From Teredinibacter turnerae (lineage in GTDB: Bacteria; Pseudomonadota; Gammaproteobacteria; Pseudomonadales; Cellvibrionaceae): a DNA stretch of 64,000 nucleotides. The translations under genes and the position numbers were made by a program. Below the pieces are notes generated by a model. It saw only the letters and a program-made list of their open reading frames with translations. It ran no database searches and was not told the DNA's origin. Shown one piece after another: positions 1 to 8,801 of this stretch. Where the stretch lies: contig NZ_CP149817.1 in assembly GCF_037935975.1 (NCBI RefSeq), forward strand, positions 248,001-312,000, read 5' to 3'. Positions within the stretch are counted from its first letter, which is position 1. Every line of letters begins with the position of its first letter.

Positions 1-1122
1 CCGGTCGATTGAAGTGTTTGCGCTACAGATCTGTGCTGCTAGTGCGATAACAGCCGCTATAGCCCATCGAGCATGCTTTTGGATAATGGGTCTTGTGTCG
101 GATGCCTTGAGAAATATTAGGGTCATTAGTTAAATTCTGCTTTTTTAATATTGTTATTTTAAGTTCGATATCGAAAAGTGCTTTGGCAGTCTCGCTGCTA
201 TAAATTTTTATTTTTTGATTTGGTTATTGTCTACACCTTGATAAATCGTTAGGGGATTTTAAAATTTTTAATTCCGCTTTTTTGATTAAGCCTATATGTG
301 TGGCGTGATATGGCATACAGAGCGGTGCAGTGATGATGACTTCGATGGTGTTTTTATGGGTCGAATCTAAAAAGTTCTGCTTCGCTATGGTACTTGGCGT
401 TTTAGGTGATTTTATGTAGATGCATTGCCGCCCCTTTTGCCGTATGCGTTCGACGTAGTCGGTGCTGTTAGTGTCTGTTGGTAAGCGTGATTTTCTGTAG
501 AGTAACTTAGAATTAGTAGGCTCTGGGCACACTTATCGATAAAAAAGAATTGAAGCCATTCGCCCAATCTTAGCATCAAATCTCTGAAGGAATTACACGT
601 ATGCAAGTGTGCCATTAGATGGATTGTTTGGATTTTTATTAGCGGCGGATAATATTTAACACCGCTATCGTAAGATGTACGGCGTTCACAGCATGTTTCA
701 TCAATAAGATGAAGAAGCTGGTTAAAAAATTAGATGATGGTGCAAGTATATTTAATTAGTTGAATTTATATTACCTGCGATACACAGGAAAGTAGCAGGT
801 GTGCGTTGTAACCGGTTGCATTGGGCATTCTGTCGAAAGTTCGAAGGTTCGAAAGTTTAACCCGACTTATAGTGTAAGCCTGAAGTTTCGGTTCGCTACG
901 TTGTTTGGAAATGCTGGACTATTTGTAAGTTGCTTATTAGGCGTTGCGTGCGTATTTTTACCGATATTAAGCTTTGGTCGAAGTTGTATTTTCAGCTCAT
1001 TTTTTAACGCATTTTAATTTGCAAGCGAGTAATTTTTGTGGGTTCCGCTCGAAATGTACAATTACAGGCCGTCGGTGGTTTGACCTGGTCGATCACACGA
1101 ACGTATTCTTTTTTTTGAAAAC
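1..1122. other. AT-rich stretch without a supported gene
   Basis: Short open frames exist here (for example 224-532 on the minus strand and 799-1017 on the plus strand), but none has a clear ribosome binding site, a recognisable motif or coding-like composition. A short triple repeat of GTTCGAA lies near 833-858. I see no tRNA, terminator or insertion sequence that I could name. The stretch reads like decayed accessory DNA. Confidence 0.5.
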
Positions 1123-1749
1123 TTATACCCGCAAGGCTTTCGGCAGCCGGTAGCCTCTGGCGACTGCGGCTTCCCACAATTTTTCCTGCCCGTAGCCCGA
1201 GGTTAATGGGTGCTTTTCGAACGCGTTAATCGCATTTTGTTTTACCCGGTCGCCAAACAGCATTACGCATTTGTGGCCGATAATACCTTGTTGTTTGCCG
1301 TTCCAAACCAGCCCATGGGCCCAGGGTTCCGCCGCGTGGATGCTGGCTGCCATGTCCCGCGTTTGGCCGTATATTTTGAAATTTTGTTTCAGTTTATTGT
1401 CCAGCAAGCCATTGAGGCTGCTGTGGGTTAAATCCACGAGCCGTAAATCGTGTGTAAGCGTCACGCTGGTTAGAGCGTGTGTACGCGCATCGCGTAACTT
1501 TACCGTTTTTGGCCCTTTCGCTGGCAGCCGCAGAAGTGTTTCCGCTAAAGCAGAAGATTCGTGATCGGCCATATAGAAGGTTGGAATACGTTGCCCCGCC
1601 GCATCATCGATTGGGTGGAAGCGGCCACCGCGTGACAGGTCTGCAGGGTCCATCGTTGAGCATGGGTTAAATGCGTTTGGCGCGTACTCGGTATCGTAAA
1701 CACGGTACCAGAAGCGGTGTTTGTCATACCGGGTTTCCGGCCAAGCCAC
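1123..1749 (-). CDS. RES-domain protein, probable toxin of a RES/Xre-type toxin-antitoxin pair
   Basis: About 208 residues. RES-domain toxins degrade or phosphorolyse NAD+ in the cytoplasm and are held in check by a cognate antitoxin. The N-terminal part shows the family pattern of an R-x-Y segment (FWYRVYDTEY), then SRGGRFHP, then a Y-M-A-D-H-E-S-S-A-L-A-E-T helix; the C-terminal part has a conserved GLVWNGK segment. The conserved Arg, Tyr and Glu expected of the NAD-binding pocket appear present, although I cannot align them. The start is GTG at 1749, only 3 bp after the stop of the upstream gene, with GGGAGA about 10 bp before it, so the two genes are co-translated. Order antitoxin then RES is the usual one. 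The family call is fairly firm; toxicity is inferred. Confidence 0.72.
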   Translation of the reverse strand: MAWPETRYDKHRFWYRVYDTEYAPNAFNPCSTMDPADLSRGGRFHPIDDAAGQRIPTFYMADHESSALAETLLRLPAKGPKTVKLRDARTHALTSVTLTHDLRLVDLTHSSLNGLLDNKLKQNFKIYGQTRDMAASIHAAEPWAHGLVWNGKQQGIIGHKCVMLFGDRVKQNAINAFEKHPLTSGYGQEKLWEAAVARGYRLPKALRV

Positions 1750-1752
1750 CGC

Positions 1753-2898
1753 TTATTCTCCCAGCCACTGACTTTTTAATTGATCAAACAGGCCTGTTTG
1801 CCCTTGCTGTAAAAGATCGATGGGCCGAAAAGTGTCGCCGTCTTCTAAGGGATAGACTTTTGCTTCAACCTGACGTAGCAGGTCTTCCGGGCTGGTGTGG
1901 GGCAGGGGTGCGCCTGCGTACAGCTGACTGGTGGGTACTGACTGGTTGCTCACCAACCACTCTAACACTTCCCACTCGGTGTAACCATGGTGGTATGCAT
2001 CGCGCAACAGATCGGGGAGTTCTGCGAAAATCTGCAGGGTTTTGCGGTTAATCTGGATTGCCGGGTAGAGTGTTTTACCGAGCCAGTCCACTGCCAGAAT
2101 CGCATTGTGTTTGCGCAATCGGCTAAAGGTGGCGGCCAGGTTTTTGACTGATGCGTTAATTTGCCCCGCGGCCAGGGTTGCAAACGCTTTCATGTCGAGC
2201 AACTCACAACGCTCCGCCAATGCCTGGCGGGCGCGCGCTTCACGCCCCAACAGCGCCTGCAGAGACTCGGGCTTTGGCGGTAGCGCGCTGAGCGCGTCAA
2301 TGTAGTCGTTATCAACGAAGCTGTTGTTTGTTTTAACAACCTTGGCGAGTTGAGTTGCCAACGCGCGCTCCGCCTCTGCCAGCTCTGGGTGCTTTTCGAA
2401 TACGTTTTGCGCAAGGTTGAGGAAGTCGGTGAAGGTCTTTTTGAGTTCGGGGATTTCCACGCTGTCGACAGTCGTCCAGACACAGGCTATGTCTTCGTGG
2501 ACACTGTCGGCGGTTTCCCAATTTTCATTCGGGTTTAGAGAGTGACCTTCTTCGATAGCCGAAGTCCACGCGCTGCGCTTATGGAGCCGGCGGCGCGACT
2601 GCGACAGCTCGCGGGCAACACGAACAGCAGGAGGCGTTTTTTTGCTTGCCGGCAGAGAGAATCCGTGGCTCAGGTCTGTGGCATCGCCAACCAGTACGCG
2701 CACTCGGCACAGCTGCTGTTTCTGCTCGCCGACAACACCGTGCAGCTCAACTGGCACAGAAAACCACAAACTACCGTTCGGCTCCTGCAATAACATCGCC
2801 TCGTCTGAGCCCGTTTCACGCTCCACCACGAAGTTGTCCAGCAGTGGCGCGGCTGTAACCGGGATATTTAATTTGTCTGCCATGGTGATAGATACCAT
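1753..2898 (-). CDS. Upstream partner of the RES protein, probable antitoxin
   Basis: About 381 residues, much longer than a typical Xre/ParS-type antitoxin of the RES family. The C-terminal third (LYPAIQIN, then EWEVLEWLVSNQ, then TSPEDLLRQ) resembles the toxin-binding domain of MbcA/ParS/Xre antitoxins, which carries a P-x-x-Q, a W-L and a P-x-x-L-L signature. The first 200 residues are rich in charged helices and match nothing I recognise; no helix-turn-helix is obvious. It immediately precedes the RES gene with a 3-bp gap. An internal ATG at 2883 is an equally plausible start, as neither has a good Shine-Dalgarno. The antitoxin role rests on position and the weak C-terminal resemblance. 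Confidence 0.5.
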   Translation of the reverse strand: MVSITMADKLNIPVTAAPLLDNFVVERETGSDEAMLLQEPNGSLWFSVPVELHGVVGEQKQQLCRVRVLVGDATDLSHGFSLPASKKTPPAVRVARELSQSRRRLHKRSAWTSAIEEGHSLNPNENWETADSVHEDIACVWTTVDSVEIPELKKTFTDFLNLAQNVFEKHPELAEAERALATQLAKVVKTNNSFVDNDYIDALSALPPKPESLQALLGREARARQALAERCELLDMKAFATLAAGQINASVKNLAATFSRLRKHNAILAVDWLGKTLYPAIQINRKTLQIFAELPDLLRDAYHHGYTEWEVLEWLVSNQSVPTSQLYAGAPLPHTSPEDLLRQVEAKVYPLEDGDTFRPIDLLQQGQTGLFDQLKSQWLGE

Positions 2899-3642
2899 AT
2901 AGAAACGGCTAAGCTCGCAAATATAGCATGCATAGCAAGGCTATGCACGGATGTTGGCGGTTACTAACGTAGGTTTTGAGCCGAGTACAGATTCGGCAGT
3001 GAAACCGATCGGAATAATGCGCAAGCCAATAGACATTCTGCCTTTTGGATTTGGGAGGGGGGAAAGGCGTTGGGGGGCAAGGAATTTTGGTTATTGATCT
3101 TGTCCTCGCTGCGATTGAAGTTCTCTGGGGATGTGGCTGCACGGTGAAACCGAGCATCAAATGTGCAAGCTATGGAAGTGAAGTCAAGTGGGGTGGGGGG
3201 TGAATCCTGTAGCATTGCACTTTACTTGGCTTAAAATAACAGGCGCCAATATATTTCATTCGTAATACATTTTTGTCTCAGCCAACTGGTACAGTTATAG
3301 CCGTTTGAAATGGTCTTTACATTTTTCGTCAAGTTGTAAGCAAGATCACCGTAAATATCAGGCTTAGGCTATTTTTTACAAGCCAGAATCTCTAGCCAGA
3401 GTCAATAGGAAAATTTTAATCGCGAATTATTAATGAATGTTAAAAATGCATTTCCACGCCCTAAGGTGGCGTGGAAACTATGGCTGCAGCTCGGTATAGC
3501 ATGAGCGATTAGAATGGTGGCAGGGTTCGAGGGCGGCTTATGTACAAACTAGACAGTACTTGTAAATTAAAATGCGTACAACAACTCGCAAGCTCTAATC
3601 AAGGATATTTATGTATTAAATGCAGGGATTGAAGAATTTAAA
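2899..3642. other. Intergenic stretch, one small inverted repeat
   Basis: No supported gene. A perfect 10-bp inverted repeat, TTTCCACGCC / GGCGTGGAAA, lies at 3451-3460 and 3468-3477 with a 7-nt loop; it lacks a following T-run, so it is not a clear terminator. The rest is AT-rich and featureless to me. Confidence 0.45.
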
Positions 3643-4377
3643 ATGTTAAAAAATACATTTTTTGTAGCGCTAGTATTAATTATGGTTCTGGCTGCCTACT
3701 ATTTTGGCACGCTCCGTGAAATGAGGGGCGCTAGTGGTGAGGCAGAAGATTACCCAAGTTCGATAAATTTAGAATCTGCTGGCAAAAATACAGAGGTCGA
3801 AAATGGGAAAAATCTCCATGCGAATAATCTAAATAACAATTCCCCTGAATCAGCCAGTGATGCCACCGCAAAAAGCTCAGGCCAAAATGTTGGGGAGAAC
3901 GACTATATCTTGATTGATGATCAAATTGCAGACTTAGAGCTATTATCTGAGACTACAGACAATATCGACTCCATTGTGGTTATCGATGGGGCTTTGAATT
4001 TTAATGCGGTTGGCGCAATTTTGAATAGCCCTTATTTTGGTGTTGTGCTAGACAACGTGGCAGTCTCGCAAACTGATGCAGAAACTCTAGCACTTGTATA
4101 TAGCTACGAAAATTATATGCTCGACCACCAGTTTATAGATTCTGGTGAAGTTAAGCTTAATAATTTGGCTTGTGGCTCAGAGGCTTGCGCAGTTTCCATA
4201 GTTAGTGATAACTCTGAAGCACTGGAAAAGTATTTGGACGAGGTTATCTCTTCCTCAAGCGCGCCACTAATGAGTACGGTTGGTGCGATTATTGAAAATA
4301 CAGAAGACAGCAATTTTTATTACAATGCGGTGTTTTCCAAAGATGCGACAAATAACTCAATCCATGTAGATTATTGA
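3643..4377 (+). CDS. Hypothetical membrane-anchored protein
   Basis: About 244 residues. The first 24 residues are a hydrophobic segment (MLKNTFFVALVLIMVLAAYY) that could be a signal anchor. The following 70 residues are polar, Asn/Ser/Glu-rich and probably disordered, and the C-terminal 140 residues are acidic with two cysteines close together (ACGSEAC-like spacing) that could form a disulfide outside the cytoplasm. I do not recognise the family. It stands alone, with AT-rich intergenic DNA on both sides, and its composition is clearly more AT-rich than the core genes in this window, consistent with acquired DNA. No strong ribosome binding site is visible. Confidence 0.55.
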   Translation: MLKNTFFVALVLIMVLAAYYFGTLREMRGASGEAEDYPSSINLESAGKNTEVENGKNLHANNLNNNSPESASDATAKSSGQNVGENDYILIDDQIADLELLSETTDNIDSIVVIDGALNFNAVGAILNSPYFGVVLDNVAVSQTDAETLALVYSYENYMLDHQFIDSGEVKLNNLACGSEACAVSIVSDNSEALEKYLDEVISSSSAPLMSTVGAIIENTEDSNFYYNAVFSKDATNNSIHVDY

Positions 4378-5047
4378 TTTCCGTTGCTTAGTCCTCTTTG
4401 GAAAACGAGTCTACTCAGAGTTCTGTGTTGATTAAAATCCACTGAAGCGCTCCGATAATCGACGTAGATATAAACGGAATAGTTTTCTTAAAATTTACCA
4501 AAAAATGGAGTGGTAGTAAGCCCTGAGGCCCTAAAGTCCGAGGGGTGGGTGTTGATTAGATCTTTCAGCTTGTCAGAAAACAATAAATCAAGGCTTTTTT
4601 TGCTGTAATTTCCCTATTGGCTTTGATCTCGTTTCAGGTGCACTCGATTTGCAGCTTTTACTGTTCTACATGGTTTTTAAACAAACGTAATGGCTGCCCT
4701 GAACCTTATCTTATCATCAACATCCACGATGAAATAGTTGTTCATATTTTGAGCGATATTTTTAGCGCAAGAAAGCTCAATACTGAGTCGATTGCAGGCT
4801 TGTAGGTAAGCGGTCAGTTACTCAATAGGCTTGTTTAGCAGTGCAATCGATTGCGAGCAACAAGCTAAGCGTCAGAGGAGCCGCCCCCAGAGCATTTGTT
4901 GCGTTGGCAATTGAATACACAATACACTCTGCTAAGAGAATTCTTAATAAATATTTGAATATAACTTATTGAATTTTAAAGATTTATTTATAAATATGTA
5001 AAATTTAAAATTTTCCCTCGGTCAGCGCTGCGGCGCGAGCCCATGGG
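4378..5047. other. AT-rich intergenic stretch
   Basis: No gene is supported. An open frame at 4617-4805 lacks a ribosome binding site and any family signal. A sequence at 4571-4587 (TGTCAGAAAACAATAAA) resembles the outer bases of the Tn7-like ends seen further right but is not followed by further binding repeats. The region around 4935-5010 is extremely AT-rich and may contain the promoter of the small gene at 5103. Confidence 0.4.
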
Positions 5048-5090
5048 GTTGGTTAATGTTGCTCGTGCTCAATAACGAGCATTAACCAAC
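5048..5090 (+). promoter_or_regulatory. Leader hairpin directly upstream of the glycine-rich peptide gene
   Basis: The arms GTTGGTTAATG..GCTCG (5048-5065) and CGAGCATTAACCAAC (5076-5090) pair almost fully, with two extra T in the left arm. The hairpin ends exactly where the ribosome binding site AGGAG (5091-5095) begins, so it could influence translation or transcript stability of the small gene at 5103. There is no T-run, so it is not a standard terminator. Confidence 0.45.
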
Positions 5091-5102
5091 AGGAGAAGTA
5101 CA

Positions 5103-5240
5103 ATGGCAAAATCAAGTTCAGGCGGTAACGGTGGCAAGGGCTCTGGTGGTCGCGGACCGTCAACACATCCAGGTCCCGGTGGTAACTGGCCAAGTACAAC
5201 GGGCAAGCCGTCGGGCGGTGGCCGTGGAAACGCGAAGTAA
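5103..5240 (+). CDS. Tiny glycine-rich basic peptide (45 aa)
   Basis: The frame runs from ATG at 5103 to TAA at 5238-5240 and has a strong ribosome binding site, AGGAG, 7 bp before the start. The 45 residues are dominated by Gly, Ser, Lys, Arg and Pro, with segments such as GGNGGKGSGGRG and GGNWPSTTGKPSGGGRGN and no Cys or acidic residue. It is therefore a strongly cationic, unstructured peptide. It sits 54 bp upstream of the ankyrin-repeat gene, same strand, so the two probably share a transcript. I cannot assign a function; a secreted peptide, a nucleic-acid-binding peptide, or the small partner of the ankyrin protein are all possible. The coding call rests on the ribosome binding site and the non-random composition. 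Confidence 0.6.
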   Translation: MAKSSSGGNGGKGSGGRGPSTHPGPGGNWPSTTGKPSGGGRGNAK

Positions 5241-5294
5241 TATCTGACTGCCAACGGGGAGGGCTGCCTCCCCTTTTTAAAAAGGGATTCGCAT

Positions 5295-7577
5295 ATGACA
5301 AAACCATTACCTCCATTCTTGACACCATTTGAGTTTATTCGGGTGGTAACAAACGCGCTTGGCTTGACTAAACAGTCCAAATATCTCGATGACCGAGCGC
5401 ATAATCTCACAGCTGACTACCGCGATATCAAGCAAGCAATATTCGAGTTTATTCAAAATCCTTTATGGAGCTACCTGGATAAAGAGCGGGCTAGCATTAT
5501 TGCAGACTGTTTCGCCTTAGTATTCACTGAGTATCTGGAGCTATTGCGCAAAACGGATCTTTCTGGGGTAACGAGGGAGAAAAATTGCGCAATCCTAGCT
5601 GAGCACTTCTTGCCGGGGAAATTATTAGGGTGTATCCAAATTCTACAACAGCGGATGCCAGGACCGGACCCAATGGCATTATTTGGCTCCAATTGCTCTG
5701 CAATAGCAACGGTCATATCATGGGCCGAAACGAGCCTACCTGGTTGGACACGATACTACTCCGGCCTGAGCGGAGACAAAAACGCTAATAAACGTAATCG
5801 GATAAACAAGTGGAAGAGCGGTGATGAGTTGCCAACTTTGGCTTATATCATAGGTTTACAGGATTGGTCTGAAGGCCCCTGGCCTGAGTTTTTGGACTGG
5901 AGTCATTTAAAAGCCTGGTTGCTTATCGGTCGGGCGATAGATTGGGCAAAAAAGACGGATTATGGCCAATTGGTGATCGATGAGGTTCGTTCTCAGCTCT
6001 GGGGAGCTACCCCGCTAAAAACATATGTAGAAGCCTCTAACGAGGCGCAGGAGTTAGCATCTAAGCATCAAAGCCCATGTATTCCTCTAGTCGAAAGAAT
6101 ACAAAATAAACTGAAACTAACTAGTGATAAAAAAGGCTTGGAGCCGAGAGAACTCTTGGAAAATATTGAGAAACTAAGGTGCTTACTTGCTGATTCCTCG
6201 ATAGGCTCAACTACAACTTACTGGGCGGATTGGCACGAAGCGCGTTGGCATGTTTTTAATGGGGACCTAAAAACATCCGTAAATCTTTATAAAAAGGCCT
6301 TTGAAGGCTGCATATACCGAGCAGGCAAGGTTCAAAACTCTATCTTGAATGAAGCTCGCGCTGTTGCATCTTCTTTATCTAAACCCGATGCAGTATTCCT
6401 GAAGAAACTACGCAATTCAGCAGTTATGCTGCGCGTCGACGCAGTATCATCAAGCAATGACATTTCTAAAACTTCCTTTGAGAGCTGGGAAGTGAATGCC
6501 TGGCGAACTGATTTTAAGAGACTCTTTCCCTCAGACTGTTTTTTTGATGGGGTTGTTCTGGATTTACCAGAGGCATTTGTCGGTCCTCTGATCTTCGATT
6601 TAGAAAACAAGCCAAAGCTAGATAAAAGGTATCCAAACAAAAAAACAAAAATTGGAGAAGCAGGAACGAAGGGTATTCAGCAACTGACGTTGGCGATTCA
6701 TCAGAAAGACTTCGAGTCAACGAATAAGCTCATAGAAAGTGGCGCAACGGTGAACTGCCTGTCGGATTCCAATGAATCTCCTCTTCTTATGGCGCTGGAA
6801 ATGGCTAACAGGTATGACCACCCTTCTGATAAGCAAGATGAACGGTTTTTTAAGCTGATTTCTCAACAACCCCACGATGTTGCGATTGTTAATCAGGTAA
6901 CCAAAAAGGTAAAACACCTCCCTCTAATTGTGGCTGTAAAGTCAGGTAATTCGGAGATAGTGCAAAAGCTTATAGAAATGGGCGCGGACGTTAATTTACG
7001 GGGAGAAACAGATAATCAGACAGCTCTGAATATTTGCTTGAAGGTTATATCCGCTGTAAAGCAGCCAGAGCAACACTGGTCTATTCAGATGGCCCAGGGG
7101 TTATCCGATGAGGTCCTTGAGGCTGCTCGTCGTCATTCCAATGGTGCACTTGGCTCAAGTATTGAACAAGTTAAAGCCAATATAGTTCGCCTGCAAAATG
7201 ATCGGTTATTTGGCGCATGCTTCAAAACCGCTAGCTCAATGGCTAAAGTGCGATCGGAAAAATTTGATTTAGATGAACTGAGAAAAATTGCAGTTATATT
7301 AATCAAGGCGGGTGCAGATTCTAACGCAGAACATAGGTCACCATTAATGGGGTTTACCCCCTTGATGCTCGCTACTGAATTGGACGAAGTATCACTTGTT
7401 GAAAAAATGCTAATACACGGGGGCCAACCAGATAAAACATACTACGATCGCAAAGCGAAATTCAGCCCGGATTGCTGGCACATAGCTTATTTCCATCGGG
7501 CAATAAAGGTATGTCACTTACTAAATCGAATCCGCCACGAATTCCGCAAACCTGAATTACCGTTAGAGGGCGCCTAA
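5295..7577 (+). CDS. Ankyrin-repeat protein with unknown N-terminal domain
   Basis: About 760 residues, cytoplasmic by appearance (no signal peptide or membrane segment). Residues 1-230 are a helical domain I do not recognise; it includes NKWKSGDELPTLAYI, which looks like a divergent helix-turn-helix. The middle is helical. The C-terminal 300 residues contain at least three ankyrin-like units, near 455-500 (FESTNKLIESGATVN), 539-575 (VQKLIEMGADVN) and 665-720 (ILIKAGADSN then GFTPLMLATE). The start is ATG at 5295 with AAGGGA about 9 bp upstream. It follows the glycine-rich peptide gene and is followed by a TAATG-coupled short frame. Ankyrin proteins in genomic islands often act in host or phage interaction, but no enzymatic domain is visible here. 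Confidence 0.75.
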   Translation: MTKPLPPFLTPFEFIRVVTNALGLTKQSKYLDDRAHNLTADYRDIKQAIFEFIQNPLWSYLDKERASIIADCFALVFTEYLELLRKTDLSGVTREKNCAILAEHFLPGKLLGCIQILQQRMPGPDPMALFGSNCSAIATVISWAETSLPGWTRYYSGLSGDKNANKRNRINKWKSGDELPTLAYIIGLQDWSEGPWPEFLDWSHLKAWLLIGRAIDWAKKTDYGQLVIDEVRSQLWGATPLKTYVEASNEAQELASKHQSPCIPLVERIQNKLKLTSDKKGLEPRELLENIEKLRCLLADSSIGSTTTYWADWHEARWHVFNGDLKTSVNLYKKAFEGCIYRAGKVQNSILNEARAVASSLSKPDAVFLKKLRNSAVMLRVDAVSSSNDISKTSFESWEVNAWRTDFKRLFPSDCFFDGVVLDLPEAFVGPLIFDLENKPKLDKRYPNKKTKIGEAGTKGIQQLTLAIHQKDFESTNKLIESGATVNCLSDSNESPLLMALEMANRYDHPSDKQDERFFKLISQQPHDVAIVNQVTKKVKHLPLIVAVKSGNSEIVQKLIEMGADVNLRGETDNQTALNICLKVISAVKQPEQHWSIQMAQGLSDEVLEAARRHSNGALGSSIEQVKANIVRLQNDRLFGACFKTASSMAKVRSEKFDLDELRKIAVILIKAGADSNAEHRSPLMGFTPLMLATELDEVSLVEKMLIHGGQPDKTYYDRKAKFSPDCWHIAYFHRAIKVCHLLNRIRHEFRKPELPLEGA

Positions 7578-7696
7578 TGCAGAGCTCACTAATGAACATT
7601 GCGGTAAATATGGGCATGGGAAACATGACTTTTACCGACTTCAAGTTGAAAAATGTGATGACAACTTTGATGCAAGGCAACGATGCCAACAATTGA
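7577..7696 (+). CDS. Possible small Met-rich frame coupled to the ankyrin gene
   Basis: The start ATG overlaps the ankyrin stop codon (TAATG), and the frame encodes 39 residues with eight methionines. After the TGA at 7694-7696 the same frame stays open for 40 more codons to TGA at 7817-7819 (reading IFAINSACGNQMVAEKRLKK and onward), so this may be a longer 80-codon gene broken by one nonsense codon. No family is recognised. The coupling is suggestive, but the frame could be chance. Confidence 0.3.
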   Translation: MQSSLMNIAVNMGMGNMTFTDFKLKNVMTTLMQGNDANN

Positions 7697-7963
7697 ATTT
7701 TTGCCATTAATTCTGCCTGTGGTAATCAGATGGTGGCTGAAAAGCGATTGAAGAAGCAGATTCTTGAAAATAATCTTTCGATTGTTGATACCCTAATATT
7801 GGCTGATACTGCTTCGTGACATCTGGTTTAAACGTCACAGTAGTAGGAGATAAATAGCGCAACCACAGGTCAGACGTCGCCCAATAAACCATGCCATGGA
7901 TCTTCGTTCTTCGCTCGATCCTCTGGCTTGGCTATACACAATACACCACTTATGAGCATCTTA

Positions 7964-8019
7964 AGCGTGTTCCATAATGTCGGCATATGTTGACTATTGC
8001 CAACATTATGGAACATGCT
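7964..8019. promoter_or_regulatory. Operator-like inverted repeat upstream of abiEi
   Basis: Two arms, AGCGTGTTCCATAATGTCGG (7964-7983) and CCAACATTATGGAACATGCT (8000-8019), are inverted copies with two mismatches over 20 bp; the inner 13 bp are perfect. AbiEi antitoxins of the AbiE family are known to bind inverted repeats in their own promoter, and the position just upstream of the antitoxin start fits that. The repeat also argues that translation begins after it, at 8026. Confidence 0.7.
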
Positions 8020-8025
8020 TGCCGT

Positions 8026-8625
8026 ATGAAAAGTGCCGGCCAACAAATCCTAGAATTAGCCCGTACCCAAGGGCTTATCCGTTCCTGCGATATTTCCGCA
8101 CAGGGACTGCCCCGCGTCGCCCTCACTAGGCTAGTTCGGGATGGGCAACTGGTTCGAGTCGATCGCGGTTTGTATGCACTCCCTAACAGGCAGTCCTCAG
8201 AACATAGCTCACTTGCAGAAGTAGCCAGCAAATATCCTGAAGGAATCATTTGCCTACTCTCCGCGTTGCGTGTACATGAACTTACCACGCAATCGCCATT
8301 TGAAGTTTGGCTTGCCATACCTCATAAAGGGCGAGCGCCGAAAATAGACTACCCGCCATTGCGAATTATTCGATTCTCAGGGAAAGCACTAACCGAGGGG
8401 ATTGAAGAGCACTCAGTCGACGGAGTAACTGTCAAAGTATCTAATGTCGCGCGCACGGTCGCCGACTGTTTTAAATTTCGAAATAAGATCGGGTTGGATG
8501 TTGCACTGGAAGCCCTGCGAGAAGCTTGGGACAGCAAACGCGCTAGTATGGATGAGCTGTGGCGGTACGCAACGATATTGCGAGTTGCAAATATTATGCG
8601 GCCATACATGGAGAGTCTTTCGTGA
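8026..8625 (+). CDS. abiEi: AbiEi-type antitoxin / transcriptional repressor (type IV toxin-antitoxin)
   Basis: About 199 residues from ATG at 8026. The N-terminal winged helix-turn-helix reads GQQILELARTQGLIRSCDI then PRVALTRLVRDGQLVRVDRG, ending in GLYALP, as is typical of AbiEi proteins. The C-terminal antitoxin domain contains SALRVHELTTQ, VWLAIP and VARTVADCFKFRNKIG, all characteristic. In AbiE systems this protein represses its operon and counteracts the nucleotidyltransferase toxin AbiEii, giving abortive infection. A longer frame from 7987 would translate through the operator repeat, so I prefer the MKSAGQQ start, although neither has a good ribosome binding site. Its toxin partner downstream is truncated, so the antitoxin is now an orphan. 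Confidence 0.82.
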   Translation: MKSAGQQILELARTQGLIRSCDISAQGLPRVALTRLVRDGQLVRVDRGLYALPNRQSSEHSSLAEVASKYPEGIICLLSALRVHELTTQSPFEVWLAIPHKGRAPKIDYPPLRIIRFSGKALTEGIEEHSVDGVTVKVSNVARTVADCFKFRNKIGLDVALEALREAWDSKRASMDELWRYATILRVANIMRPYMESLS

Positions 8626-8696
8626 CCAATCGAAATGTGGCCGCTTCAGTGCGAGCACGTCTACTCAATCATGCACGTGAAACGCAATATCAATAA
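8622..8696 (+). pseudogene. abiEii: Truncated remnant of the AbiEii nucleotidyltransferase toxin
   Basis: A GTG at 8622 overlaps the antitoxin stop (GTGA), exactly the AbiEi/AbiEii junction arrangement. The 24 codons read VTNRNVAASVRARLLNHARE then TQYQ and a stop. The first 20 residues match the usual start of AbiEii toxins (MTxNxAASVRARLLNxARE), after which the frame is lost and no nucleotidyltransferase motif follows in any frame before the next gene at 8802. I infer a deletion or replacement just after codon 20. Confidence 0.7.
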
Positions 8697-8801
8697 CCAA
8701 AAGATCAAATGAAGATTGTTGGCATACTAGATTACGTAGCTCCAGCCGCCTTACAACTATAATCCTGTGTTCGAAAATAAAAAAATGGAGCATCTAGTAT
8801 C

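Noticed and set aside
807-820. TGTAACCGGTTGCA fits the LacI-family operator consensus
   Set aside because: No credible gene follows it in this decayed stretch; about one such site could occur by chance in a few windows of this size.
799-1017. 72-codon frame with a hydrophobic segment
   Set aside because: Non-ATG start, no ribosome binding site of quality and no family signal; left out of the gene list.
4571-4590. TGTCAGAAAACAATAAATC resembles a Tn7-like end and could be the left end of the older element
   Set aside because: Only one TnsB-like core is present, no further repeats follow, and the flanking bases (CAGCT) do not match the bases beyond 9870.
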